Shown: positions 41,262 to 50,502 of the stretch, piece by piece
Layout: every line of letters begins with the position of its first letter
Position numbering within the stretch: the stretch's first letter is position 1
Assembly: GCF_000455345.1 (NCBI RefSeq)
Contig: NZ_HG315691.1
Location: 318,696 to 382,695 of the forward strand
Length of the DNA: 64,000 bases
DNA from: Halopiger goleimassiliensis
GTDB lineage: Archaea > Halobacteriota > Halobacteria > Halobacteriales > Natrialbaceae
Direction: 5' to 3'
Position numbers and translations under genes: made by a program
The notes under the pieces: generated by a model
Databases searched by the model: none
Told to the model about the DNA's origin: nothing
What the model saw: only the letters and a program-made list of their open reading frames with translations

Positions 41262-42836
41262 CTACTCGAGCAGCGACTCGCCCGTCATCTCCGGCGGCCG
41301 GTCGACGCCGATCAACTCGAGTAGCGTGGGGGCGATGTCGGCGAGCGTGCCGCCCTCGCGGACCATTCGACCGTCGTCCGTCCCGTCGGCTGCGAGGTAA
41401 ACGAGCGGGACGTCGTTGTACGTGTGCGCGGTGTGGGGATCGGCTTCGGTCCCCATGTCGTCGGCGTTGCCGTGATCCGCCGTCACGAGGACGTGCGCGC
41501 CGTAGGCCTCGAGCGTCTCGACGAGTCGTCCCAGTTGTTCGTCGACGGCCTCGACGGCCGCGATGGCGGCCTCGTAGTCGCCGGTGTGGCCGACCATGTC
41601 GGGGTTGGCGTAGTTGAGTACGAGCGCGTCGGGATCCTTGCTCTCGATGGTCTCGATCGCGATATCGGTCACTTCGGGTGCACTCATCTCCGGCTGAAGG
41701 TCGTACGTGGGGACGTCCGGGCTCTCGACGATTTCGCGGATCTCGCCGTCGAACTCGACCTCGCGACCGCCGTTCAGGAAGTAGGTGACGTGGGCGTACT
41801 TCTCGGATTCGGCGATCCGCAACTGGGTCTTGCCGGCGTCGGCCAGCACCTCGCCCAGCACGTTCTCGGGCTGGGTCGGTGAGTAGGCCACGGGAAGGTC
41901 GAACGTCTCGTCGTACTGGGTCATCATCACGACCTCCGCCTCCGGCGGGTCGATCTCGAACTGGTCGGCCCAGTCCTCCGGGCGGATGTCCGCGAGCATC
42001 CGCGTCAACTGGCGGGCCCGATCCGACCGGAAGTTGAACCAGACGACCGAATCGCCGTCCTCGAGCGCCGGCCCGCCCTGCTCACGGCTTCGCCGTTCGC
42101 TCTCCGAGCCGCGTAGCGCCTCGCTCTCCACGAGCGTCGGCTCGACGAACTCGTCGGTCACGTCCCGCTCGTAGGATTTCTCGACCGCTTCGACTGCCGA
42201 CGCCGCTTCGTACTCGGCCTCGCGCTCGACGATGGCGTCGTAGGCGCGTTTCGTCCGCTCCCAGTTCTGGTCGCGGTCCATCGCGTAGTACCGCCCCGAG
42301 ACGGTGGCGACGTGGCCGGTGCCGTGCTCGTCGATCACGTCCTCGAGCGTCGCGAGGTACTCCCGCCCGCCGGTGGGCGAGGTGTCCCGGCCGTCCGTGA
42401 TGGCGTGGGTGACCGCCTCGACGTCGCGGTCGCCGGCGAGTTCGATCAGCGCGTGGAGGTGCTCGTGGTCGGAGTGGACCCCGCCGTCGCTGACCAGCCC
42501 GACGAAGTGAATCGTGCCGTCGTTCGCGAGCGCCTCGTCGAAGGCCGCGTTGATCGCGTCGTTCTCCCGGAAGGAGCCGTCGGCGATCGAATCCGAGATC
42601 CGGGTGTACTCCTGGTAGACGACCCGGCCGGCCCCGATGTTGAGGTGGCCGACCTCGCTGTTGCCCATCTGTCCCTCCGGCAGGCCGACCCGTCGGCCCG
42701 CGACCTCGAGCGTCCCGTACGCGCCGGTCTCGGCCAGCCGGTCGAACGTCGGGGTGTCGGCGGCCGCGACGGCGTCCCGGCCGCCCGCGTCCGTCCCGAG
42801 ACCCCAGCCGTCGAGAACGATTACGGCTCCGTCCAT
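41262..42836 (-). CDS. gpmI: 2,3-bisphosphoglycerate-independent phosphoglycerate mutase
   Basis: The 524-residue enzyme interconverts 3- and 2-phosphoglycerate using two Mn2+ and a phosphoserine. Visible: Asp9 in VLDGWG, the nucleophile Ser60 in GNSEVGHLNIGAGR, substrate residues HSDHEHLHALIE, RDxxP-like DGRDTSPTGG, WFNFRSDRARQ, VLNYANPDMVGHTGDY and the C-terminal TADHGNADDM metal site. Length is near the family norm, but the segment between PTLV and EDGDSVVW is about 12 residues longer than usual and coded by palindromic DNA (see 42079-42130). Monocistronic. Confidence 0.96.
   Translation of the reverse strand: MDGAVIVLDGWGLGTDAGGRDAVAAADTPTFDRLAETGAYGTLEVAGRRVGLPEGQMGNSEVGHLNIGAGRVVYQEYTRISDSIADGSFRENDAINAAFDEALANDGTIHFVGLVSDGGVHSDHEHLHALIELAGDRDVEAVTHAITDGRDTSPTGGREYLATLEDVIDEHGTGHVATVSGRYYAMDRDQNWERTKRAYDAIVEREAEYEAASAVEAVEKSYERDVTDEFVEPTLVESEALRGSESERRSREQGGPALEDGDSVVWFNFRSDRARQLTRMLADIRPEDWADQFEIDPPEAEVVMMTQYDETFDLPVAYSPTQPENVLGEVLADAGKTQLRIAESEKYAHVTYFLNGGREVEFDGEIREIVESPDVPTYDLQPEMSAPEVTDIAIETIESKDPDALVLNYANPDMVGHTGDYEAAIAAVEAVDEQLGRLVETLEAYGAHVLVTADHGNADDMGTEADPHTAHTYNDVPLVYLAADGTDDGRMVREGGTLADIAPTLLELIGVDRPPEMTGESLLE
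42079..42130. repeat. Palindromic insert inside gpmI coding region
   Basis: The insert contains ACGGC-ttc-GCCGT (42084-42096) and short repeats of GCTCTCC/CGCTCTCC (42098-42129). It codes the extra residues SEALRGSESERRSREQGG. It resembles the palindromic repeats of halophile spacers rather than normal coding DNA. Confidence 0.5.
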
Positions 42837-43131
42837 GTGCGACGGGACTCGAGCCGGGCGTAACTAGCTGTCGGAACCGACAGATCGGCTCCCGTCGGCG
42901 GATTCGGGGGATTTGCTCGCGTCGTCGGACTCGAGGAGTCGCTCAGTAGGAGAAACCCGCGGTCGGGGCGGGTTGTGAACGTATCAGTGGCTGCCTACTG
43001 TGCGGTGGCGCGCGCTGTCGGCCAGTCGAACGAATGTGAGGCTGGCCGACGAAGCCGCGCGAGGGATGAACGAGCGACCGACGGGAGCGAGTGAATCGGC
43101 TGGGGAGGGCGTGGCCACTCCTCGTGTCCAC
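42837..43131. other. Spacer with short inverted repeats between gpmI and zinc-ribbon gene
   Basis: No gene. Contains CGTGG/CCACG arms (about 43110-43132) and AGCGAGTG..-type sequence like other non-coding halophile spacer repeats. Confidence 0.4.
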
Positions 43132-43220
43132 GATAGCAGGACGCTTCGGCTCGATATTCTCCATTCGATCCGACGATAGCAGATAGCAGGACGCTTCGGC
43201 TCGATATTCTCCGTTCGATC
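43132..43220. repeat. 39-bp direct repeat, period 50
   Basis: GATAGCAGGACGCTTCGGCT and the following 19 bases occur at 43132-43170 and again at 43182-43220 with one difference (CCATTC versus CCGTTC). Confidence 0.85.
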
Positions 43221-43312
43221 GCGCTATTCTGTACGCATATCCACAGTAGGTTCAACAATCAAAACGACCAGACCCGAACCGGGCTCGTATCGGCAGAAAA
43301 ATCGAACCGACA

Positions 43313-43567
43313 CTACCGGTCGTGATCGAACGTCGCCCCGCAGTCGCCACAGACCGACCCGTTGCCGGGCGCGCTCCGCTGGGCGAAGACGGCCCCGCAG
43401 TCGGGGCAGATCATGTAGAGTCGATGTTCCGGCGGGACGCCCGCCTCGAACTCGAGTCGGATCCAGGCGTCGGGGTTCGCTTCGTCGTACACCGTGACCG
43501 CGGAACCGGACTGTCGCCAGTTGATCGCCGCCGCGTCGGCGTCGCCGGTCGTCCGTCGGGATGCCAT
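43313..43567 (-). CDS. Small zinc-ribbon protein, 84 residues
   Basis: The soluble product has a zinc ribbon: CPDC (about 53-56) and CGDCGATF (about 73-80), with an N-terminal region AAAINWRQSGSAVTVYDEANPDAWI. The ATG at 43567 is 26-35 nt after the TATA-like GTATATATGG, so the start is well supported. Likely a metal-bound structural or nucleic-acid-binding protein; a halophile-specific family. Confidence 0.82.
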   Translation of the reverse strand: MASRRTTGDADAAAINWRQSGSAVTVYDEANPDAWIRLEFEAGVPPEHRLYMICPDCGAVFAQRSAPGNGSVCGDCGATFDHDR

Positions 43568-43809
43568 CTGGATGTCCGGATACTCCGCGCCACCATATAT
43601 ACGTTTTCTGATAATTGTTTATTCGCCCTCGAGTTAACGCCTCGCCCGGGAGCGGATCGCGGAGCCCGCCCCGATCGGGTTCACCGGTTCCGACGACCTG
43701 CCGATCGTCTTGACGGCCTCACGAGTACGTCGACTGACACGACGAGCGGGCGCACACCCGAAGTGCAGCGACCACTGGATATTTGGGGGTGGGCTGGGAG
43801 CGAACGGGC

Positions 43810-45084
43810 ATGACCCTGGATCCGGTCCACTACGACGGTATCGCAGCACTCGCGGCGCGGATCGATCCCGGTGCCGACGACCGCGACCGGCGCTCGCTCG
43901 CGGAGACGGTCTGGGCGGAGTTTCTCGACCCACTGGAGGCCGACGGAACGGCGATCCTCGAGCCGGTTGACGAGCAGGCCCGCCGGCTGGTCGACTGCGA
44001 GGCCGTCGCCCTGCGCGACCGGGAGTTCCCGACCGTCCACGGGCTCGACGCGGGGACGATCAACCCGACCACCTTCAAGAACGGACTGGTCATCGACGTC
44101 GCGCAGGCCGCGATGAGCGCCACGCCGAGCGACCTCGACCTGCACCGGTCCCGGACGGTCGTGATGACGGTCCACTCGGACGACGAGACCGCCCACGTGC
44201 AGGACGACGGCTGGGGGAAGTTCGACCGCGGGAAGAGCCGGCGGCGGGCCATCGAGGTCGGCGACGTCGACCGGTTCGCCGAGGGCGTCGTCCACGCGCT
44301 CGCGCTCTATCTCGCCGAGAGCGAACACGCCCTCGAGCACGCCGAGCGGGTCGAGGACCTGCTGGTGCTGGACGGCCCCCTCTATCCCCGCGGGCTGTTG
44401 CGCTGGGCCGACCTCCATCCCGACCTCGCCGACTTCCTGCTCGAGGACCCGCGGCCGACGACGGTGCTGGAGAACTACGTACGGCTCGTCGAGCGGTTCG
44501 TCGAGCGGGACGTGCCGCTGCTTGGCTTCGTGAAGAACCCCGCAACGCGGCTGCTCACCCGGACGCTGAAGGGGAACCGGGACGTCGACGTGGGCGTCCC
44601 CTGGGGCGACGACGCCGCCTTCTTCACCCGGCTGCTCGAGCGCGGCGAGTACGTCGACGACGTGGAAGGAACCCGCTGGGAGCGGGAGACCTCGGCGCTG
44701 ACGTACACGAACTGGTTCCACTCGCGCGGCGGCGTCGACGAACCGCTCTCGGCCGCGGGCGACGCGCTCGGCGTCGAGCGACGGCTCCCGCTCGAGAACT
44801 ACGAGGTGACCTTCTTCGTGATCTACGATCCGCGCGACGACCTGCTCTACCGCGTCGAGGCCCCCTACGCGTTCACCCGCGATCCGGAGCGTCGCGAGCG
44901 ACTCGCGATGCAGGTGTTACAGGAGGTCGCCGTCGCCCACGGGCCGCCGACCATCGTCGAGAAAGCCGACGAACTCGCCCGGATCAGCCGCTCCGAGAAG
45001 GCGTCGCTGCGCGAACGCCTCGAGACGCAGTTCGAGACGACCCGGAAACGGACCTACGACGGACTGCGCTGGGACCGGGAGTAG
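43810..45084 (+). CDS. nurA: NurA-domain 5'-3' nuclease
   Basis: The 424-residue product belongs to the NurA family, which works with the HerA ATPase in DNA end resection. The first metal-binding strand is VHGLDAGTINP with Asp80; the family's later strands appear as VVMTVHSDDE, VLDGPLYPRGLL (second acidic site) and VTFFVIYDPRDDLLYRVEAP near the C-terminus. I chose the ATG at 43810 rather than an upstream one; GATATTTGG about 30-38 nt before it is a reasonable TATA. The HerA-type gene is 7 kb away on the same strand, not adjacent as in many archaea. Confidence 0.85.
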   Translation: MTLDPVHYDGIAALAARIDPGADDRDRRSLAETVWAEFLDPLEADGTAILEPVDEQARRLVDCEAVALRDREFPTVHGLDAGTINPTTFKNGLVIDVAQAAMSATPSDLDLHRSRTVVMTVHSDDETAHVQDDGWGKFDRGKSRRRAIEVGDVDRFAEGVVHALALYLAESEHALEHAERVEDLLVLDGPLYPRGLLRWADLHPDLADFLLEDPRPTTVLENYVRLVERFVERDVPLLGFVKNPATRLLTRTLKGNRDVDVGVPWGDDAAFFTRLLERGEYVDDVEGTRWERETSALTYTNWFHSRGGVDEPLSAAGDALGVERRLPLENYEVTFFVIYDPRDDLLYRVEAPYAFTRDPERRERLAMQVLQEVAVAHGPPTIVEKADELARISRSEKASLRERLETQFETTRKRTYDGLRWDRE

Positions 45085-45217
45085 CGACTGACTGCGAAGG
45101 GACCAAGCGTAGCAGCGGCGGTCGAGGGCGGTCGATCCCCAGGCAGTCCTGTGAAATACATTGACAATCGTTCAGGAAATCGTAACAGTATTAGCCTTCA
45201 TTTCACGGGACGTAGGT

Positions 45218-47434
45218 ATGGGTTGGGAGTTCACGGCTGGTGACCAGTCCGAAACGAACGATGTCGAGACAGACGACTACAGCGCGAGTCGCCGGCGGTT
45301 CCTGGCCGGGACTGCCGGCCTCTCGGCCGCGGCGGTGCTCCCGGCGTCGGCCAGCAGCGTCGCCGCGAGCGACGGCGAGACCGTCACGCTCGTCCACGAC
45401 ACGCACTTCCACGGGCGCTTTCGCGACGCCGAGGCCGACGAGTTGAACCTCGCTCGCTACTACACAGTCGTCGAGGACGTCCTCGCCGACGCGGAGAACG
45501 GCCTGTTCGTCGGCAACGGCGACGACCTCGCGCCGTCGCTGCTCGGCCTCGAGTACGAGGGCGAACACATGATCGAGGCGATGAACTACATGGATCTGGA
45601 CGTCGTCGGCGTCGGCAACCACGAGTACGACTTCGGGGCGGACGTCGCGACCGAACGCTTCGAGGAGAGCGAGTTCCCCTGGGTCGTCGCGAACCTGCTC
45701 GACGACGAGGGCGAGGCCGTCCCCGGCACGGAACGCTGGACGACGCTCGAGGCGGGCGACCTGACCGTCGGCGTCTTCGGCCTGGTCTCGGAGAACTTCC
45801 ACTCGCTGACGGATTACCCCGAGGAGTGGGAAGTGCTCGGCTACGTGGAGGCCTCCCAGGAGGCGGTCGACGCGCTCCGCGAGGCGGGTGCCGACGTCGT
45901 CGTGCTCGCCTCCCACGTCGAGTCGGGCGTCCACTACCGTCTCGCCGAGGCGGTCGACGGACTCGACGCCATCGTCGGCTCTCACTCCGGGATCACCTTC
46001 GACGAACCCGAACTGGTCGACGGGACGATCATCAGCGAGTTCGGCGACGAGTTCGACCACGTCGGCGCGATCACGCTCGACGCCGACGGCCAACTGGTCG
46101 ACTGGCAGCGGACCGACCTCCTGTTGCCCGACTGGGACCCGCTGCCGGCCGTCGAGGAGTACGACGCGATCTCCGCGCGGTACACCGACGCGATCGAGGA
46201 AGACGAGTTCCTCGCCGACCTCACCGAGGAGTGGACCGCGGAACTCGAGGAGCGACTCGGGCAGCCGGCCTTCGAGAGCGAAGTCGAACTCGACGCGACC
46301 TACGACAACTACGCGATCGAGACCAACTGGGGCAACCTCATGACCGACGCGATGCGGACCGTCGGCGACGTCGAGGTCGACATCGCCGCCAACAACGCCG
46401 GCGGTATCCGTAGCGACTCGACGTACGGCCCCGGCGAGATCACCGGCGCGGACGTGATGAACGTCCTGCCGTTCCCCAACGAGATCGAGGTCGTCGAACT
46501 GACCGGCGAGGAGGTCGTCGCCTACCTCGAGGAGGAGATCCGGCCGCTGCCGGACGAACAGTACGGTGCCCAGCCGGCGATCCAGGTGTCGGGCGTCTCC
46601 TACGAGTGGACCGGCCACGAGGGGGAGAGCCGGGTCGAGAACGTCTTCGTCGGCGGCGAACCGATCGATCCCGACGAGACCTACCGCTTCGCGCACAACG
46701 ACTACACCATCGGCAACTCCGAGGTGCTCTCGGAGGCCGAGGTCGTCCTCCGATCGGGACAGTTCCAGGGGCCGTACGTACTCGACGTCTTAGCGGAGCG
46801 AGACGTCGTCGCGCCCGAACGGGAGAACCGCATGATCCGCGTCGACGAACGCGTCGGCGACGCGACGGTCTCCCAGGACGGCGACGAAATCACGCTCACC
46901 GTTCCCGTCCCCGACGGTGCCGAGGGGATCGTCGACGACTCGTTCCGTGCCGTGATCCGGACCGGCGACGACGTCGCGGCCGACTCCGCGACCGTCGACG
47001 ACGACGAGATCGCGGTGACGTTCGACGCGGACGCACTCGAGGAGCTCGCAGACGTCGACGACCCCGTCCTCCGGCTGTTCGGCGGCTACGAGCCGGACCA
47101 GGAGTACTGGCCGTACGAGTTCGACGTGCCGACCTCGAGCGGCTACGACTACTTCAAGCTCCGCGCCGACGTCGACGCGAGCGCCGTCCTCGACGAATCG
47201 GGGTCCGGCGAGACCGAAAGCGAGACGGAGGGCGACGACGACGGAACGACCGAGACCGAAAGCGAGACGGAGAGCACTGACGAAGAACCGGACGAGACCG
47301 ATGCGGACGATGGGGACGACGGAATCCCCGGATTCGGACCGTTCGCGGCGCTGGCCGGCGGTGCCGGCGGCACCTACCTCTACGCGCGCCGGCAGACCGA
47401 CGACGCTACCGACGAACCCGAAGGCGACGCCTGA
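45218..47434 (+). CDS. Exported 5'-nucleotidase/UshA-family phosphoesterase, surface anchored
   Basis: The 738-residue product starts at the ATG at 45218, 24-31 nt after the TATA-like AGTATTAG. A twin-arginine signal (SRRRFLAGTAGLSAAAVL, residues 24-41) is followed by a metallophosphoesterase domain: DTHFHGR (61-67), GNGDD (99-103), GNHEYD (133-138), SHVESGVHY and GSHSG. Next is the 5'-nucleotidase C-terminal domain (ETNWGNLMTDAMR near 367; NNAGGIRSD near 392), then an Ig-like part, an acidic Thr/Ser-rich linker and IPGFGPFAALAGG, a PGF-CTERM-like tail. It would dephosphorylate external nucleotides at the cell surface. A cohesin-like surface gene follows. Confidence 0.92.
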   Translation: MGWEFTAGDQSETNDVETDDYSASRRRFLAGTAGLSAAAVLPASASSVAASDGETVTLVHDTHFHGRFRDAEADELNLARYYTVVEDVLADAENGLFVGNGDDLAPSLLGLEYEGEHMIEAMNYMDLDVVGVGNHEYDFGADVATERFEESEFPWVVANLLDDEGEAVPGTERWTTLEAGDLTVGVFGLVSENFHSLTDYPEEWEVLGYVEASQEAVDALREAGADVVVLASHVESGVHYRLAEAVDGLDAIVGSHSGITFDEPELVDGTIISEFGDEFDHVGAITLDADGQLVDWQRTDLLLPDWDPLPAVEEYDAISARYTDAIEEDEFLADLTEEWTAELEERLGQPAFESEVELDATYDNYAIETNWGNLMTDAMRTVGDVEVDIAANNAGGIRSDSTYGPGEITGADVMNVLPFPNEIEVVELTGEEVVAYLEEEIRPLPDEQYGAQPAIQVSGVSYEWTGHEGESRVENVFVGGEPIDPDETYRFAHNDYTIGNSEVLSEAEVVLRSGQFQGPYVLDVLAERDVVAPERENRMIRVDERVGDATVSQDGDEITLTVPVPDGAEGIVDDSFRAVIRTGDDVAADSATVDDDEIAVTFDADALEELADVDDPVLRLFGGYEPDQEYWPYEFDVPTSSGYDYFKLRADVDASAVLDESGSGETESETEGDDDGTTETESETESTDEEPDETDADDGDDGIPGFGPFAALAGGAGGTYLYARRQTDDATDEPEGDA

Positions 47435-47497
47435 TCGGTCCCGACACCGGCGATTTCGGCGGCCCGCGGCATCGACTCGAACGCACGAGAGAAACCC

Positions 47498-48319
47498 ATG
47501 ACCCGACCGACCGATCCGACGCGAGATTCGACCGCCGCTGACTCCTCGACCGGTACGACCAGCCGCCGATCGACGCTGCTGACGGCCGTTCTCGTGGCGC
47601 TCGTCGTCGCGAGCGCCGGGCTCGCGGCGGGCTCGGCGCTCGCCGGCGATCAGGTAGCCGTCATCACGCTCTCACCGTACACCGTCGACGCGGAGCCCGG
47701 CGAGGAGTTCGACGTCGACGTCGAACTGATGAGTGATGGGGGCCACGACGGCGAGGGCGTCGAACGCGTGACGCTCGTCGCCCAGTACCACCCCGACTAC
47801 CTCGAGATCACCGACGTCGACCCCGGCCCGTGGCTCGAGCAGGGCGAGGAAACCGAGGTCCACGCCGCGGAGACGATCGCCCACGACGAGGGGACGGTCG
47901 TCCTCGAGCAGTGGCGCGATCCGGTCGCCGACGGGGCTACCGGCTCCGACCGACTCGCGACGCTGACGGTCGAAGTGGCCGAGGACGCCGACCCTGCGGA
48001 GGCGGCGATCACGTTCGAGGAGACCAGCGTGGACCTGGTCCGCGACTGGCCGCTGCCGGTTCACGACCAGCCCGTCGACGTCACCATCGCCGGCGGGGAC
48101 GAGGCGGTCGCGTTCGACCATCCCGACCCCGATTCCCTCGACGCCGACCCCGAGCCGACCGAGACCGGCGACGAATCGGGCGACGACTCGAACGCCGACG
48201 GAACCGCGACAGCCGACGCCAGCGAGGACGGTACCGATTCGATTCCCGGGGTAGGTCCCCTGCTCGCGGCGGCCGCAGTCGTCGCCGCGCTCGCGATGGG
48301 TCGGCGACGGAATCGATAA
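47498..48319 (+). CDS. Cohesin-like domain surface protein with PGF-type tail
   Basis: The 273-residue product has a basic N-terminus and an export signal (LLTAVLVALVVASAGLAAGS, about 26-45), a cohesin-like beta-sandwich (about 52-205; VERVTLVAQYHPDYLEITDV, SDRLATLTVEVAEDADPAEA), an acidic linker and SIPGVGPLLAAAAVVAALAM, a PGF-CTERM-like tail in which Phe is replaced by Val. It lies 63 bp after the 5'-nucleotidase gene. It is similar in layout to the cohesin-like protein beside PhoX (36912-37607). Whether it binds the nucleotidase is unknown; that enzyme lacks an obvious dockerin. Confidence 0.8.
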   Translation: MTRPTDPTRDSTAADSSTGTTSRRSTLLTAVLVALVVASAGLAAGSALAGDQVAVITLSPYTVDAEPGEEFDVDVELMSDGGHDGEGVERVTLVAQYHPDYLEITDVDPGPWLEQGEETEVHAAETIAHDEGTVVLEQWRDPVADGATGSDRLATLTVEVAEDADPAEAAITFEETSVDLVRDWPLPVHDQPVDVTIAGGDEAVAFDHPDPDSLDADPEPTETGDESGDDSNADGTATADASEDGTDSIPGVGPLLAAAAVVAALAMGRRRNR

Positions 48320-48371
48320 CTGGCCAGGAGAGCAGAATCGGCCGAGCGGTTCGTCGAGGAGGCGTCGAGCG

Positions 48372-48716
48372 TTACCGTTCGGGGGCGACGTCGGTGCGCT
48401 CGACCTCGAGTTCGACGTCGTCGGGATCGACGCCGATGCGGGCGAACTGCGTGCGAACGTGTTCCTTGGCCCCCTCGAGGGCCTGTTCACGGGTGTCGAA
48501 CCCCCGCGGCATCGGGGACTCGAAGGCGACGTTGACCTCGCGGCCGTCGATGCGCTGGACCGTCCCACCGCTGTCGACCTCGTAGAACTCGTCACAGACC
48601 CAGACGTAGGCGGCGTCCTCGTCTGGGGCACCCTGGAAGGAAGGCGCTCGCTCACCGCGTTCGTACAGCGTCCCGGTGAGTTCGGTCCCCCCTGCGCGAC
48701 CGCGGACCATGAGCAT
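48372..48716 (-). CDS. Haloarchaeal protein of ~114 residues (DUF7113-like)
   Basis: Small soluble protein MLMVRGRAGGTELTGTLYERG, with AYVWVCDEFYEVDSGGTVQ and a C-terminal helix-strand unit (FDTREQALEGAKEHVRTQFA, VELEVERTDV). I associate it from memory with halobacterial DUF7113, which needs a profile search. ATG at 48716 or 48710. Convergent with the cohesin-like gene. Confidence 0.75.
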   Translation of the reverse strand: MLMVRGRAGGTELTGTLYERGERAPSFQGAPDEDAAYVWVCDEFYEVDSGGTVQRIDGREVNVAFESPMPRGFDTREQALEGAKEHVRTQFARIGVDPDDVELEVERTDVAPER

Positions 48717-48956
48717 GTCCCGAGATTACGTCGCGTAGACGCAAAAAGCCGAGGGCTGACCCGTCCGCCGGTACCGGACGGCGGTGTCGTCGCTCCCGCT
48801 CGAGGCGTTCCAGCGGATCGGTCGACCGTCGGTCCCGAAGCCCCCATGCCGGCAGGCGTGTCGTCCGTGCGCGTCGAACCCGGATAAAACATCATTTCAC
48901 TAACCCAAATCGTTTTGGAAACGCGCTTAACCCGGTTGCACCGGTGACTACAGGTG

Positions 48957-49571
48957 ATGAGTTCGGACGCTCACCTCGGCGGGATCGGCGACACGTCCCC
49001 ACTGACCGACGTCCCGGCCGACCGATACGACGTCTTCCGTCATCCGCGCCGGATCCGACTGCTCGAGATCCTCGAGCGCGATCGTCGCCGGTCGCTCGCC
49101 GAGGTGACGACCGAACTGCTCGAACGCGAGGGCGAGGACGTCGCCGACGGCAAGCGCCGACACGAGGTCCGGATCGACCTCGTCCACAACCACCTGCCCC
49201 GACTCGCCGATCACGACCTGCTCGAGTGGGACGCCGACGTCGGCGTGCGACTCACCGGCGAACCGCCGGTGCCGCCCGCCGCCTTCCGCTCCCTGCTCGA
49301 GCGCGACTGCGACGTGACGGACGTGCTCGCCGACGTCGTCGACCCCGTCCGACTCCGCATCCTCGAGGAACTCGGCGACCACGGCCAGCCGTTCCCGCTC
49401 GAGAACCTCGCTGCGACCCTCGCGGCGACCGAACCCGCCGCACCGGTCGACGAGGACCGCGTCGCGATCCAACTGCACCACTCGCACGTCCCCGCCCTCG
49501 AGAACGCCGGTCTCGTAACCTACGATCCCGACTCCGGTCTCCTCGAGGCCACCTGCGACGACGAGGACTGA
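48957..49571 (+). CDS. Tandem winged-helix (DUF7344-type) regulator
   Basis: The 204-residue protein contains two copies of the halophile DUF7344 winged helix: YDVFRHPRRIRLLEILERDR through RHEVRIDLVHNHLPRLADHDLLEWD, and DVVDPVRLRILEELGDHGQP through VAIQLHHSHVPALENAGLVTYD. The double arrangement probably gives a pseudo-dimer. Start ATG 48957 with CGCTTAAC some 30 nt upstream as TATA-like element. Targets unknown. Confidence 0.82.
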   Translation: MSSDAHLGGIGDTSPLTDVPADRYDVFRHPRRIRLLEILERDRRRSLAEVTTELLEREGEDVADGKRRHEVRIDLVHNHLPRLADHDLLEWDADVGVRLTGEPPVPPAAFRSLLERDCDVTDVLADVVDPVRLRILEELGDHGQPFPLENLAATLAATEPAAPVDEDRVAIQLHHSHVPALENAGLVTYDPDSGLLEATCDDED

Positions 49572-49657
49572 TTCTGCTCGAGCGTCCGACAGCCGTATTC
49601 GATAGCACTGGTAGACCGTGCAAAAAACACTTGTCGGCTCACCTGAATGCGTGCGAC

Positions 49658-50227
49658 GTGAAACGCCGCAAACTCGTCGCCACGACAGGATGCGCCCTCT
49701 CGTTCCACCTCGCTGGGTGTCTCGGTTCTGGTCCCGGAGCGGGGGAACGCTCGGAGCCGGTCGAGGAGTGGGAGTATGACGTGTCCGAGAGTACACCGTC
49801 GCTTACGTTCGACGAGGTCGGTCGCGATGACCACTCACTCGCTGTCCACGTCACGTCCGCCGAGGAAGCCGAAGCGGCGTTCGCCTACGAGAGTTCCTCG
49901 GGCGATGCACAACACGGGGTAGCAACGTTTATCGAGGAGACCGACTTCGAGACGGCGATGCTCTTCTACGTCGAGACTCGAGCCCCGAATGGGTGTCACG
50001 GTCTCCGCGTGCAGTCGCTCGAGATATCGGACGATAATATTCTCATCGGGAGCGTGGAATCACGAGAGCCGTCTGGTGACGGCGAATGTCCTGCGGTCGT
50101 AACGACACCGTCTCGGTTAGTGCGAGTCACAGCAGCGCCCGGACTCCCGTCCCACGCCAGCCTCGACGTGACCGACGGCTGGGGAGCTACCGAGCAAGTG
50201 ACGAGTAGCGGCGTGGACGCGGATTGA
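49658..50227 (+). CDS. Putative Tat lipoprotein, 189 residues
   Basis: A GTG at 49658 starts VKRRKLVATTGCALSFHLAGC, a short twin-arginine-like signal with lipobox LAGC, so Cys21 would be lipidated and the protein anchored outside the cell. The mature part is acidic, with beta-type segments (LAVHVTSAEEAEAAFAYESS, FYVETRAPNGCHGLRVQSLE). No in-frame ATG exists nearby. No family recognised; similar lipoproteins occur singly across halobacteria. Confidence 0.75.
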   Translation: MKRRKLVATTGCALSFHLAGCLGSGPGAGERSEPVEEWEYDVSESTPSLTFDEVGRDDHSLAVHVTSAEEAEAAFAYESSSGDAQHGVATFIEETDFETAMLFYVETRAPNGCHGLRVQSLEISDDNILIGSVESREPSGDGECPAVVTTPSRLVRVTAAPGLPSHASLDVTDGWGATEQVTSSGVDAD

Positions 50228-50502
50228 TCGTTGATGGTCGTTTCTCGCTTACCGGTACACGGCGTCACCGGACGTACGAATCGGCGGGGAGCACCCGAAT
50301 CAGTGTTCGAGAACTCGTCGCTGACGGCCGTATCGCTCATCCGAGCATCGGACGGTAGTCAGCAGCGCCGAACATCCTCGAGGGGGTCGACGACGCGGAG
50401 TGTTGAGTTCGGCAGCCTCGGGCGTCCGACCGTTCCACGTGACTGTTTTGCGGTAGACCGTTCGTCCGCGATCGATCGTCCACCGTCCGATCGGCGTCCG
50501 GG

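Noticed and set aside
48944-50227. Plus-strand frame of 427 codons spanning the regulator and lipoprotein genes
   Set aside because: Its first two thirds are an Arg/Pro-rich shadow of the DUF7344-type gene. Only the last 190 codons, from a GTG at 49658, look like a real protein with a lipobox.
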